Origin: Cognatundibacterium oligocarboniphilum
Lineage (GTDB): Bacteria > Pseudomonadota > Gammaproteobacteria > Burkholderiales > Burkholderiaceae_D
Reading direction: 5' to 3'
Assembly (NCBI RefSeq): GCF_013377855.1
Contig: NZ_JABXYJ010000006.1
Location: 102,377 to 166,376 of the forward strand
DNA: 64,000 nt
Part shown: positions 1 to 9,108 of the stretch, piece by piece
How the letters are laid out: each line of letters begins with the position of its first letter
Position numbering within the stretch: the stretch's first letter is position 1
Notes under the pieces: generated by a model
What the model was told of the DNA's origin: nothing
What the model saw: the letters and a program-made list of their open reading frames with translations, nothing else
Databases searched by the model: none
Made by a program: the position numbers and the translations under genes

Positions 1-119
1 GCAGCCTGCAGTGGAATGATCCGGCAATCGGCATTCAATGGCCGATTCAGAATGCCCCAACCTTATCCGCCAAAGACCAGCAGGGAAAATTGCTGGCTGA
101 TGCCGAGGTATTTACATGA
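1..119 (+). CDS. rfbC: dTDP-4-dehydrorhamnose 3,5-epimerase, C-terminal end (partial)
   Basis: Only the last ~39 codons are inside the window, read in the frame that begins at base 3 and stops with TGA at 117-119. The tail contains an LQWNDPAIGIQWP stretch, the usual C-terminal signature of RmlC/RfbC enzymes that epimerise dTDP-4-keto-6-deoxyglucose at C3 and C5. The stop overlaps the ATG of rfbD by the ATGA arrangement, so the two genes are in one operon and probably translationally coupled. The rest of the gene, and presumably rfbA and rfbB, lie upstream of the window. Identity rests on the short tail plus the rfbD neighbour. Confidence 0.85.
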   Translation, partial: SLQWNDPAIGIQWPIQNAPTLSAKDQQGKLLADAEVFT

Positions 120-1021
120 AAATTCTGATTACCGGTGTCAGCGGACAGGTCGGCCATGCCTTGCAGCAGCAACTGGGGCACTCGTATCAGCTGACCACCC
201 CGGGCAGGACCGATCTCGACCTGAGCCGTCCCGATCAGATCCGCGATTATGTGTTCGCCACACGTCCTGACCTGATCATCAATCCCGCTGCCTATACAGC
301 GGTCGACAAGGCTGAAAGCGAACCTGAAATTGCTCATGCGGTCAATGCCCTGGCACCGGCAGCATTGGCAGCGACAGCCAGAGAACTCGGCATTGGCCTG
401 ATCCACTACTCCACCGACTATGTATTCGACGGCAGCCTGCGCAATGCAGAAGGCGGATTGCAGGCATATCAGGAAAACCATGCGACCAACCCTCTGAATG
501 TGTACGGCAGAACCAAGCTGGCCGGTGAGCAGGCTATCATTACCAGCGGCTGCCAATACCTGATTTTCCGCACCAGCTGGGTTTATTCCCGTTTTGGTAA
601 AAACTTCCTGCTGACTATGTTGAGACTGGCCAATGAAAGGGATGAACTGCGCGTCGTCAACGACCAGTGGGGCGCACCGACCTCTTCCCAAACCATCAGC
701 GATGCAACGACAGCTATCGTCGATCAGCTGGCACTGGCAAGTAACCCGCAGGTATGGTGGCAACAGCACCAGGGCATCTATCACCTGACCACCACCGGCC
801 ATACCAGTTGGCATGGTTTTACCGGTGAAATCCTGCACCAGGCTGCACTGCACGGTTTGCTCAGCAAAACAGCTCCTGTCTTGCACGGTATACCGGCAAC
901 AGAATATCCGACACCGGCAATCCGGCCCGTGAACTCCTGCCTGGATACAACGAACATCCGTCAGCGATTTGGGATTACATTGCCAAATTGGCAACATGCA
1001 CTCGCGACCTGCCTGAGCTGA
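116..1021 (+). CDS. rfbD: dTDP-4-dehydrorhamnose reductase
   Basis: Final enzyme of dTDP-L-rhamnose synthesis, reducing dTDP-4-keto-L-rhamnose with NAD(P)H in the cytoplasm. The 301 residues show the Rossmann motif GVSGQVG at 7-13, the family motif STDYVFDG at 99-106 and the catalytic pair Y130/K134 in YGRTK. Length is normal for RmlD. The start overlaps the rfbC stop by 4 bp. Rhamnose made here is probably used by the two GT2 glycosyltransferases of this cluster. The following 207 bp hold no gene or clear terminator, so transcription may run on into the next gene. Confidence 0.95.
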   Translation: MKILITGVSGQVGHALQQQLGHSYQLTTPGRTDLDLSRPDQIRDYVFATRPDLIINPAAYTAVDKAESEPEIAHAVNALAPAALAATARELGIGLIHYSTDYVFDGSLRNAEGGLQAYQENHATNPLNVYGRTKLAGEQAIITSGCQYLIFRTSWVYSRFGKNFLLTMLRLANERDELRVVNDQWGAPTSSQTISDATTAIVDQLALASNPQVWWQQHQGIYHLTTTGHTSWHGFTGEILHQAALHGLLSKTAPVLHGIPATEYPTPAIRPVNSCLDTTNIRQRFGITLPNWQHALATCLS

Positions 1022-1228
1022 GACCAACAGCGCACTGCTCTGAGGCGGCGCGCTGTCGATCTCGGGAGTTCACCGGAGGTTGAATGACGATAACGCACAC
1101 AATGCAGCTCTCCGCGCTTACAATGCGATAACCTGATCCGGTGCCTCACAGCAAGTCAGCTACATCCATGCCGCAACGAATGCCCGGAAAGAATAATTTC
1201 ATCATAAAACCACACAGGATTTTGTCTC

Positions 1229-2014
1229 ATGATTCATGTCGCTATCATCAGCCACGGCCATGAAGATCTGCTGATCTCCAGTCAATTGGGCGGGCTGCTG
1301 GATGCGCAGGACGATCTGCACTTATGGATCAAGGATAATCAACCCTCCGCCAAGCTGAAAGCTTATTGCCTGCAGCACGGCATTTCCTATACCAATGCCT
1401 CGCCGGGACTCGGTTTTGGCGCCAATAACAATTTCCTGTTCCGGCAAATTCAGAACAGTGTCGGCTTAAAGGCGAAAGATGTGTTTGTCGTCATGAATCC
1501 GGATATCGCGATTGAACCTGCCGTGCTGCGGCAACTGGTTCACGACATGCAACGGGATGCCTTTCCGCTGGCAACACTGAATCTGTACAAAGACCATGAG
1601 TTCACCACACCGGATGCCAACGTGCGGCTGTTTCCGGACTGGCTGTCGCCGCTCCGGATGGCGATTGTCAAATCACTGACCCAGCCATACGACAAAAACC
1701 GGTTACCGGCAACCACCCATATCGACTGGGCCTCCGGCGCATTTCTGGCGTTCGATGCTGCACATTACGAACAGCTGCAGGGTTTTGACGACCGTTATTT
1801 CATGTATTTTGAAGATGTCGATATCTGCTATCGCTCCTATCTGAAACTGGGAAAAGGAGTGCGCTATTACCCGCATCTGAAAGCCGTACATTTTGCAGCA
1901 CATAAAAACCGCAGCGTCCTGTCGCCGCATGCCAATTGGTTTATCCGCAGCTTCCTGAAATTCCTGTCGCGTAAGTATTTTGTTTATTCGCGTCCGGTGC
2001 CGGGCTCCTATTGA
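1229..2014 (+). CDS. GT2-family glycosyltransferase, probably rhamnosyltransferase
   Basis: Family 2 glycosyltransferase of 261 residues, expected to add a sugar to a lipid-linked O-antigen intermediate on the cytoplasmic membrane face. The nucleotide-sugar site is the NPD motif at 90-92, and the acceptor side carries the typical FDDRYFMYFEDVDICYR block at 186-202 found in rhamnosyltransferases of the WbbL type. The short N-terminus lacks the usual full VVxYN strand, giving VAIISHGHE instead. It lies between rfbD and the SDR gene and ends 7 bp before the latter. The rhamnose donor is inferred from motif and context, not proven. Confidence 0.8.
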   Translation: MIHVAIISHGHEDLLISSQLGGLLDAQDDLHLWIKDNQPSAKLKAYCLQHGISYTNASPGLGFGANNNFLFRQIQNSVGLKAKDVFVVMNPDIAIEPAVLRQLVHDMQRDAFPLATLNLYKDHEFTTPDANVRLFPDWLSPLRMAIVKSLTQPYDKNRLPATTHIDWASGAFLAFDAAHYEQLQGFDDRYFMYFEDVDICYRSYLKLGKGVRYYPHLKAVHFAAHKNRSVLSPHANWFIRSFLKFLSRKYFVYSRPVPGSY

Positions 2015-2021
2015 TCAGCCC

Positions 2022-2993
2022 ATGAATCCGTCTATGGAAAAACATCTTCTGATCACCGGCGCCAGTGGTTTCGTGGGTCAGGCAGTTGCCCATTATTTGG
2101 CCCAGCAGGGAAAAGCCATCGTCTGTCCTTCCCGCCAGCCGTTGACATGGACACATCCGTTGCTGAGCAATCCGCACATTGACGGTATGACAGAAAATAC
2201 CGACTGGTCATGCTGGCTGCATCAGGCCGATGCCGTGATTCACTGCGCGGCCAGAGTGCACGTGATGCACGAAACAGCGGCTGATCCATTGTCACTGTTT
2301 CGCGCCGTGAATGTGTCAGCCACCCTGGCACTGGCGCGCCAGGCAGTCCGGGCAGGCGTCAGGCAATTTATTTTCATCAGTTCAGTCAAAGTGAACGGTG
2401 AACTGACGACGGCAGGACATCCGTTCAACGAAACGGATCCGCCGCAGGCAGATGATCCTTACGGCATTTCAAAACAGGAAGCCGAACAGGCATTACTGCA
2501 GCTCGGACAGGATACCGGCATGAGCATCACCATTATCCGGCCGCCGCTGGTTTATGGACCGGGTGTCAAAGCCAATTTCCTGAACATGCTGCGCTGGGTC
2601 CGAAAAGGGATTCCGCTGCCATTTGGCCGCATCAATAACCGCCGCAGCTTTGTGTATATCGACAATCTGGTCGACCTGACTGCCTTATGTCTTCAGCACC
2701 CCGCAGCCCGGCAACAGATTTTCCTGGTATCTGATGGCAGGGATTTATCAACCACAGAATTACTGCAAACCTGTGCACATGCCATGCACAGACCGGCGCA
2801 CCTGCTGCCGGTTCCTGTCTCCTGGCTGATGGCTGGCGCGAAATTTACTGGGAAAACTGCGATGGCGGAGCGCCTGTGCCTGTCATTGCAAGTTGATATC
2901 GGCAAAGCGAATCGCCTGCTTAACTGGACACCCCCCTATTCAGTCGAACAGGGTCTGGCCGCTACCGTCGCTTCTTTTCCTGAATTATGCTGA
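2022..2993 (+). CDS. NAD-dependent epimerase/dehydratase (SDR, WbpV/WbpK-like)
   Basis: Extended short-chain dehydrogenase of 323 residues that should interconvert or reduce a nucleotide sugar for O-antigen synthesis. The NAD site is GASGFVG at about 13-19, followed by ISSVKVNG at about 119-126 and the catalytic YGISK at 147-151. Comparable proteins (WbpV, WbpK) sit next to an initiating transferase in Pseudomonas O-antigen clusters. The frame is open from 1980, inside the upstream gene, but ATG 2022 is preferred because it lies 7 bp after that gene's stop and gives a family-like N-terminus; ATG 2034 is also possible. The substrate cannot be read from sequence. Confidence 0.8.
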   Translation: MNPSMEKHLLITGASGFVGQAVAHYLAQQGKAIVCPSRQPLTWTHPLLSNPHIDGMTENTDWSCWLHQADAVIHCAARVHVMHETAADPLSLFRAVNVSATLALARQAVRAGVRQFIFISSVKVNGELTTAGHPFNETDPPQADDPYGISKQEAEQALLQLGQDTGMSITIIRPPLVYGPGVKANFLNMLRWVRKGIPLPFGRINNRRSFVYIDNLVDLTALCLQHPAARQQIFLVSDGRDLSTTELLQTCAHAMHRPAHLLPVPVSWLMAGAKFTGKTAMAERLCLSLQVDIGKANRLLNWTPPYSVEQGLAATVASFPELC

Positions 2994-3550
2994 AACGCCT
3001 GATTGATTTGTTACTTGCCCTGATCGCCACCACCGTCCTGTTGCTGCCGATCCTGATCACAGCACTGCTGGTCAAACTGACTTCGCGCGGCCCCGCCGTA
3101 TACTGGTCCGACCGTGTCGGTAAAAATAATATGATTTTTCGTATGCCAAAGTTCCGCAGTATGCGTATTGACACCCCTGCTGTGGCGACACATTTGCTGG
3201 ATAAACCAGAACAATACCTGACGCCAATCGGCTCTTTTTTGCGCAAATCCAGTCTGGATGAATTGCCACAACTCTGGAGCATCCTGAAAGGCGATATGAG
3301 TTTTGTCGGGCCGCGCCCGGCGCTGTTTAATCAGCATGATCTGATTGCACTACGAACGGAAAAACAGATCCATACCATTCCACCCGGACTGACCGGCTGG
3401 GCCCAGGTGAATGGCCGCGATGAATTACCCATCCCGCTCAAAGTCGATATGGACGCCTATTACCTTGCGCATCAGTCACTGCTGATGGATTTCCGCATAC
3501 TCTGGATGACCTTTTTTAAAGTAGTGCGCCGCGACGGTATTACTCACTGA
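2987..3550 (+). CDS. Initiating sugar-phosphate transferase (monotopic PGT family)
   Basis: Transfers a sugar-1-phosphate to undecaprenyl phosphate, the first step of O-antigen or capsule repeat assembly at the inner membrane. At 187 residues it is the minimal PglC/WcaJ catalytic domain, with one N-terminal hydrophobic segment (about 8-30) and no extra transmembrane bundle. Signature motifs are all present: KFRSMR at 55-60, the catalytic Asp-Glu dyad in DELPQ at 91-95, VGPRP at 107-111 and PGLTGWAQVNGR at 133-144. It overlaps the upstream SDR gene by 7 bp and is followed 12 bp later by the WbpM-like gene, which likely makes its UDP-sugar substrate. Confidence 0.92.
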   Translation: MLKRLIDLLLALIATTVLLLPILITALLVKLTSRGPAVYWSDRVGKNNMIFRMPKFRSMRIDTPAVATHLLDKPEQYLTPIGSFLRKSSLDELPQLWSILKGDMSFVGPRPALFNQHDLIALRTEKQIHTIPPGLTGWAQVNGRDELPIPLKVDMDAYYLAHQSLLMDFRILWMTFFKVVRRDGITH

Positions 3551-3562
3551 GGCAAACATATC

Positions 3563-5494
3563 GTGATCCAATCCCTGATACATATCCCTCGTCTGCAAAA
3601 ACAGATTCTGGCCGCCAGTCTGGATGCGCTCTGCCTGCCGCTGATTTTTATTCTGGCCATCTGGTTGCGCTACGATGGTTTCACGATGGAATTATTCCGT
3701 CATTATTTCTGGCTGATCTTTGCCATCCCGCTGATTTCGATTCCGGTATTCACACGCATCGGTCTGTACCGCGCAGTCGTGCGGTTCATCGACCAGAAAA
3801 TCATCAGTGTGATTATGTTCGGTGCCAGCATTGCCGTTTTGCTGCTGGCATTTATCAGCGTGATGCTGCATATCATGCCGATCTCCCGGGCCATCTTCGG
3901 ATTTTTCTGGACGGGCTCTATTCTTTATCTGAGCGCCAGCCGCTTTCTGGCACGCAGCTGGTTGTTGCGGGCAGATATGACCGGCAATGCGGTTCATCAG
4001 GTCTGCATCTATGGCGCAGGAAAAGCCGGTGCGCAGCTGGCGTCAGCATTGCGTGCCGGTGGTGAACATCACTGCGTCGCCTTTCTGGACGACAATAAAA
4101 ACCGTCACGGATCGACCATTGCCGGCGTCAAGGTCTATGATCCCGCCGAGATTGATGCACTGGTACCACGGTTAGGGATCAACCAGATTCTGCTCGCCCT
4201 GCCGTCTGCCAGCAAGACCCGGCAGAAGCAGATACTGAATCAGCTGGAACATCTGAAGCTCAAAATCAAAGTGACTCCTTCCATTCAAAGTCTGGTGAAT
4301 GGCGAACTGCGCGTTCAGGACGTACGCGATGTAGAAATTGAAGACTTGCTGGGACGTGATCCGGTCACGCCGGATGCCAGACTTCTGAGCATCTGCATCA
4401 CCGGAAAAAACGTTATGGTGACCGGTGCCGGCGGTTCGATCGGTTCAGAATTATGTCGCCAGATTCTGCGCCAGAAACCGGCAAAACTGATCCTGCTGGA
4501 AATGTCGGAATACGCGCTGTACGCCATGGAACAGGAACTGCAAAGTCTGCGCGCCCAACTGAAACTCGATATCGAGATTCTGCCGTTTCTCGGCTCCGTG
4601 CTGGATGAAACCCGGCTCGATAAAATTTTCAGCACCTGCGCTGTTGAAACGCTGTATCACGCTGCAGCGTATAAGCATGTACCGCTGGTGGAGCACAATC
4701 CGATCGAAGGCATCCGCAACAATGTCTTTGGCACATTGTCAGTCGCACAGGCAGCCGTGCGCAACCAGGTTGCCAATTTCGTTCTGATCTCCACCGACAA
4801 AGCCGTGCGCCCGACCAATGTGATGGGTACCACCAAACGAATGGCAGAACTGATCCTGCAGGCGTTTTCGCGCACACAGCGCACTACCCGATTCTGTATG
4901 GTGCGCTTCGGAAATGTCCTCGGCTCATCGGGCTCTGTAGTCCCGCTGTTTCGCAAACAGATCATGGCAGGCGGCCCGATCACGCTGACCCATCCTGAAA
5001 TCACGCGCTATTTCATGACGATCCCGGAAGCGGCGCAACTGGTGCTGCAAGCCGGTGCGATGGGTGAAGGCGGCGATGTCTTTGTGCTCGACATGGGAGA
5101 ACCCGTCCGCATTATCGATCTGGCGCGGCGCATGGTGCACTTAAGCGGACTGGAAGTGAAGTGCGAACAGACCCCGGATGGCACCATCGAAATTCAGCAT
5201 GTCGGCCTGCGTCCCGGTGAAAAACTGTATGAGGAATTACTGATTGGCAACAACGTGGAAGGCACCACCCATCCGCTGATCATGCGGGCGCAGGAAAATG
5301 AAATTTCCTGGGAGCAATTACAGGTCAATCTGCAGGAGTTGGAACAAGCTTGCCGGATTTTTGATTATCCGCAAATTCGCGCCTTATTACAAAAAACAGT
5401 GGCAGAATACCAACCTCAATGCGGCATTGAGGATTTACTGTGGCAAGCCAGTGCTGCCTCCTCTCCCCTGCCTGCTGCTCCGTTACTGCACTAA
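3563..5494 (+). CDS. wbpM: WbpM/CapD-type nucleoside-diphosphate-sugar 4,6-dehydratase
   Basis: Large membrane-anchored dehydratase (643 residues) that converts UDP-GlcNAc to UDP-4-keto-6-deoxy-hexosamine for QuiNAc/FucNAc-type O-antigens. About four N-terminal transmembrane segments (20-130) are followed by a first Rossmann motif GAGKAG at 151-156 and a second, catalytic one, GAGGSIG at 288-294. The catalytic group is S410, M421 and K425: methionine replaces the tyrosine of ordinary SDRs, as described for WbpM itself. The start is GTG with GAGG 10 bp upstream. It completes the initiation module with the preceding sugar-phosphate transferase. Confidence 0.92.
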   Translation: MIQSLIHIPRLQKQILAASLDALCLPLIFILAIWLRYDGFTMELFRHYFWLIFAIPLISIPVFTRIGLYRAVVRFIDQKIISVIMFGASIAVLLLAFISVMLHIMPISRAIFGFFWTGSILYLSASRFLARSWLLRADMTGNAVHQVCIYGAGKAGAQLASALRAGGEHHCVAFLDDNKNRHGSTIAGVKVYDPAEIDALVPRLGINQILLALPSASKTRQKQILNQLEHLKLKIKVTPSIQSLVNGELRVQDVRDVEIEDLLGRDPVTPDARLLSICITGKNVMVTGAGGSIGSELCRQILRQKPAKLILLEMSEYALYAMEQELQSLRAQLKLDIEILPFLGSVLDETRLDKIFSTCAVETLYHAAAYKHVPLVEHNPIEGIRNNVFGTLSVAQAAVRNQVANFVLISTDKAVRPTNVMGTTKRMAELILQAFSRTQRTTRFCMVRFGNVLGSSGSVVPLFRKQIMAGGPITLTHPEITRYFMTIPEAAQLVLQAGAMGEGGDVFVLDMGEPVRIIDLARRMVHLSGLEVKCEQTPDGTIEIQHVGLRPGEKLYEELLIGNNVEGTTHPLIMRAQENEISWEQLQVNLQELEQACRIFDYPQIRALLQKTVAEYQPQCGIEDLLWQASAASSPLPAAPLLH

Positions 5495-5521
5495 TTTCAT
5501 CGACACTCTCATAAGGTCATC

Positions 5522-6898
5522 ATGTCTTTACTCTCACCCAGCATTTTCAAAGCTTATGATATCCGCGGCATTATCGGCAAAACCCTGGACGCCGATGTCG
5601 CTTACCAGATCGGACAAGCCTTCGGCAGCGCCGCGGCAGCAAAGGGAGAAACAGCCGTCGTGATTGGCCGCGATGGTCGCCTGTCAGGCCCGGAATTGTG
5701 TGCCGCGCTGGCCAAAGGCTTGCAGTCAACCGGCGTAGACGTGATTGATCTCGGTGTTGTCGTGACGCCGATGGTGTATTTCGGCACCCATGTGCTCGGC
5801 GCCAGCTCCGGCATCATGGTCACCGGCAGCCACAATCCGCCTGACTACAACGGTTTCAAAATGGTGCTGGCCGGTGCAGCGATTTATGGCGACGCCATTC
5901 AGGCGCTTTACCAGACCATCTTGAAAAAAGAGTTCGCCACCGGGCAAGGCAACTACCGTACCCATGACATTAAAACTGCTTATCTGGAGCGCATTACCGG
6001 CGACGTCAGACTGGCTCGCCCGTTGAAAATTGCCGTCGATTGCGGCAATGGCGTGGCGGGCGCTTATGCAGCAGATCTATATCGCGGTATGGGCTGCGAA
6101 GTGATTGAATTATTCTGTGAAGTCGATGGCACTTTCCCGAATCACCACCCCGACCCGGCACATCCGGAAAATCTGCAGGACCTGATTCAATGCCTGCGCA
6201 CGACCGACGCTGAAATCGGCCTCGCATTTGACGGCGACGGCGATAGGTTAGGCGTGGTCACCAAAGACGGGCAGATCATTTACCCCGATCGCCAGCTGAT
6301 GCTGTTTGCCGAGGATGTGCTGACCCGGAATCCAGGCGCGCAGATTCTGTACGATGTGAAATGTACCCGCCATATCGCGCCGTGGGTCAAAGCCCGCGGC
6401 GGAGTGCCGCTGATGTGGAAAACCGGTCATTCACTGGTCAAAGCCAAACTCAAGGAAACCGGTTCTCCACTGGGTGGAGAAATGAGCGGTCATATCTTCT
6501 TCAAAGATCGCTGGTACGGTTTTGACGACGGCCTGTATGCCGGCGCCCGTCTGCTGGAAATCCTCAGCCGGGTAAGCAACATGACGGCGACACTCAACAA
6601 CCTGCCACAATCTGCTTCCACGCCGGAACTCCAGCTGAAGCTGGGCGAAGGAGAAAATTTCAACATCATCGCCGCCATGCAGGCCGCAGCACAATTCCCC
6701 GGCGCCGATGAAGTCATTACCATTGACGGACTGCGTGTGGAATATCCTGACGGTTTCGGACTGGCGCGTTCATCCAATACCACACCGGTGATTGTGATGC
6801 GTTTTGAAGCAGAGACGCCGGCTGCACTGTCCAGAATTCAGGCAGCGCTGAAACAGGCGGTGCTGGCAGTCAAACCGGATGCAGAATTGCCTTACTGA
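5522..6898 (+). CDS. manB: Phosphomannomutase/phosphoglucomutase
   Basis: Interconverts hexose-6-phosphate and hexose-1-phosphate, feeding GDP-mannose and (d)TDP/UDP-glucose pools used for LPS and O-antigen. The 458 residues have the full alpha-D-phosphohexomutase layout: phosphoserine loop TGSHNP with S103, metal loop DGDGDR at 237-242, sugar-binding GEMSGH at 319-324, and the C-terminal phosphate-binding RSSNTTP. AAGG lies 5 bp before the ATG. It is close to Pseudomonas AlgC in size and motif spacing, so dual mannose/glucose activity is likely. It may also recycle glucose units released in the distant sucrose locus, but that is inference. Confidence 0.93.
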   Translation: MSLLSPSIFKAYDIRGIIGKTLDADVAYQIGQAFGSAAAAKGETAVVIGRDGRLSGPELCAALAKGLQSTGVDVIDLGVVVTPMVYFGTHVLGASSGIMVTGSHNPPDYNGFKMVLAGAAIYGDAIQALYQTILKKEFATGQGNYRTHDIKTAYLERITGDVRLARPLKIAVDCGNGVAGAYAADLYRGMGCEVIELFCEVDGTFPNHHPDPAHPENLQDLIQCLRTTDAEIGLAFDGDGDRLGVVTKDGQIIYPDRQLMLFAEDVLTRNPGAQILYDVKCTRHIAPWVKARGGVPLMWKTGHSLVKAKLKETGSPLGGEMSGHIFFKDRWYGFDDGLYAGARLLEILSRVSNMTATLNNLPQSASTPELQLKLGEGENFNIIAAMQAAAQFPGADEVITIDGLRVEYPDGFGLARSSNTTPVIVMRFEAETPAALSRIQAALKQAVLAVKPDAELPY

Positions 6899-6920
6899 TG
6901 GCCGCATCCGGGTATCTGCT

Positions 6921-7925
6921 GTGAATATCCTGCTGATCCGCGTTTCCTCTCTGGGGGATGTGCTGCACAACATGCCGGTTGTGAATGATCTGCTGCATCA
7001 TTACCCGGACGCCACCATTGACTGGGTGACGGAAGAAGCTTATGTGAATCTGGTGCGCTTGCATCCGGGTGTACGCCGCATCATCCCGTTTGCCTTGCGA
7101 CGCTGGCGAAAAAGCCTGACCAGTGCCGGGACACGCCGTGAAATCGCGGATTTCTGCCGTGCATTGCGTCAGGAAACCTACGATCTGATCCTCGATACCC
7201 AGGGCTTGCTCAAAACAGGTATTCTCATGGGGCTGGCCAAATCCAGTCCGGGCGGTAAAAAGGCAGGGCTCGCCAACGGTACCGAAGGCTCGGGTTATGA
7301 AGGCATTTCCCGCATATTTCACGACCAGAGCGTTCCCGTCGACAATCGTACCCATGCCGTGCTGCGCGGCAGACTGGTGGCAGCCGCCGCTGCCGGATAT
7401 ACCGTCGACACACCAGCAAATTTCGGATTGCAAGCACCGGCAACATTGCCGGAAGACAGCCTATGGAAACCGGCAGGCCCTTACGCCGTCTTTTTTCATA
7501 GTACTGCGGGGGCCGCAAAAAAATGGCCGCGCGCATGCTGGGTAGAAATTGCAACCTGTCTGCAGGAATATCGCTTACCGATCCTGTTACCATGGGGCAA
7601 TCCTGAAGAAAAAGCTGAAGCAGATGCGATGGCGGCTGTGATGCCGAATGCCACAGTACTGCCCGCATTGTCCATGCGCGCCGCAACGCTGCTTGCACAA
7701 TCGGCCCGGCTGGCGATTGGCGTCGACACCGGCCTGACCCATATTGCAGCCGCTTATGAAACACCGACTATCGAAATCTACTGTGCATCCCCCCGATGGA
7801 AAACCGAAGGAAACTGGTCCCCGCAAATCGTCAACCTCGGCGATAATGGCAGCCCGGCAACGCCTGCTGAAGTCAGGCAGGCTATACAATTCTTATTGCC
7901 GGCCAGAACTGTGCCTGCTGCATAA
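6921..7925 (+). CDS. waaC: Lipopolysaccharide heptosyltransferase I
   Basis: Adds the first L-glycero-D-manno-heptose to Kdo2-lipid A (GT9 family, inner-membrane cytoplasmic face). The N-terminus NILLIRVSSLGDVLHNMP is the family hallmark, and the C-terminal half has the GVDTGLTHIAAA loop that binds ADP-heptose. I start at GTG 6921, giving 334 residues. The frame is open from 6879, but that would overlap manB and add 14 residues lacking in homologues. It follows manB by 22 bp, and waaA, the Kdo transferase that makes its acceptor, is encoded 2 kb downstream. Confidence 0.92.
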   Translation: MNILLIRVSSLGDVLHNMPVVNDLLHHYPDATIDWVTEEAYVNLVRLHPGVRRIIPFALRRWRKSLTSAGTRREIADFCRALRQETYDLILDTQGLLKTGILMGLAKSSPGGKKAGLANGTEGSGYEGISRIFHDQSVPVDNRTHAVLRGRLVAAAAAGYTVDTPANFGLQAPATLPEDSLWKPAGPYAVFFHSTAGAAKKWPRACWVEIATCLQEYRLPILLPWGNPEEKAEADAMAAVMPNATVLPALSMRAATLLAQSARLAIGVDTGLTHIAAAYETPTIEIYCASPRWKTEGNWSPQIVNLGDNGSPATPAEVRQAIQFLLPARTVPAA

Positions 7926-8013
7926 TAAGCGTTATTCATGAACACCTGCCCCGATATCCTGCATTCGTACCGGCGACCCGTCATATTTCAGACATCAAGA
8001 GAAAAATTTTAAG

Positions 8014-9000
8014 ATGCCACCAGCTCCGCCCTCCGCGCCGAAAGTCAGCGTTATCATCGTCAATTGGAACGGTGGTGACCTGCTGCGTCGCTGCCTGGCA
8101 GATCTGTGCGCGCAAACGCTGGTACCGGACGAGATCATCGTGGTCGACAATGCCAGCGCAGATGGCTCAGGTCATGCGGTGGAGCGTCTGTTCCCGCAGG
8201 TGAAGGTGATTCATGCCGGCAGCAACCTGGGATTTGCCGCAGGCAATAATCTAGCCGTACAATACTGCGCCCCTGACAGTGACTGGATCGCCTTACTGAA
8301 TCCGGACGCCTTTCCCGAACCGCGCTGGCTGGAGGCATTGATGAAAGCCGCCCGTCAACATCCCGAATTCGCGATTTTTGGCAGCCGGCTGATGGATGCG
8401 AATACCGGAAAATTACTCGATGGCATCGGCGATGCATATCATCTCAGCGGTCTGGTCTGGCGCGAGGCGCATGGTCAGGCGATGCAGGACTGCTACCTGA
8501 AAAGCAAAGAAATTTTTTCCACCTGCGCAGCGGCTGGCCTTTACCGGCGCGATGTGTTCGATCATATCGGCGGTTTCGATGAAGACTATTTCTGCTACGT
8601 CGAAGATATTGATCTGGGATTTCGCTACCAGTTGCTGGGATACCGCTGCCTGTATGTGCCCGATTCGGTTGCGCACCATGTCGGTTCGGCCATTACCGGA
8701 AAACGCAGCGATTTCTCTATCTATCACGGGCACCGGAATCTGGTCTGGACATTTGTGAAAAATATGCCGGGCGCTTTGTTCTGGCTGCTGTTGCCGCTGC
8801 ATCTGGCGCTGAATCTGGCCAGCGTGCTGTACTTCATCAAGGAAGGACAGGGTAAAGTGATTCTGCGTGCCAAACGCGACGCAATTCTCGGTCTGCCGGA
8901 TACCTGGCGCAAACGCCGCTGCATCCAGTCTCAGCGTGCTGCCAGTGTCGGGCAGATCTGGCGCCTGCTGAACAAGAATCTGAGCCGGCATCAGACGTGA
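8014..9000 (+). CDS. GT2-family glycosyltransferase, rhamnosyltransferase-like
   Basis: Second family 2 glycosyltransferase in the cluster, 328 residues. It has the full N-terminal strand VSVIIVNWNGG at about 11-21, the VVDNASADG nucleotide-binding turn at 43-51, NPD at 96-98 and the GGFDEDYFCYVEDIDLGFR block near 186-204. A hydrophobic stretch at about 248-268 probably anchors the C-terminus to the membrane. It is likely involved in LPS core or O-antigen extension, given waaC upstream and waaA downstream. The sugar and linkage are unknown. An 88-bp gap separates it from waaC. Confidence 0.82.
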   Translation: MPPAPPSAPKVSVIIVNWNGGDLLRRCLADLCAQTLVPDEIIVVDNASADGSGHAVERLFPQVKVIHAGSNLGFAAGNNLAVQYCAPDSDWIALLNPDAFPEPRWLEALMKAARQHPEFAIFGSRLMDANTGKLLDGIGDAYHLSGLVWREAHGQAMQDCYLKSKEIFSTCAAAGLYRRDVFDHIGGFDEDYFCYVEDIDLGFRYQLLGYRCLYVPDSVAHHVGSAITGKRSDFSIYHGHRNLVWTFVKNMPGALFWLLLPLHLALNLASVLYFIKEGQGKVILRAKRDAILGLPDTWRKRRCIQSQRAASVGQIWRLLNKNLSRHQT

Positions 9001-9108
9001 GCTGCCGCAGTTAGGGTATAGTCCTGCTTCTGTGTGGTTAAGCGTGCCCTTGATCCCGTTTTTTCCATCTTTTCTTATCATTTCCGCTACTAATTTCCTG
9101 TTTATCAC

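Noticed and set aside
47-1027. Long minus-strand open frame (326 codons) opposite rfbD
   Set aside because: Cys/Gln-rich, no family motif, and fully antisense to a gene with clear RmlD motifs.
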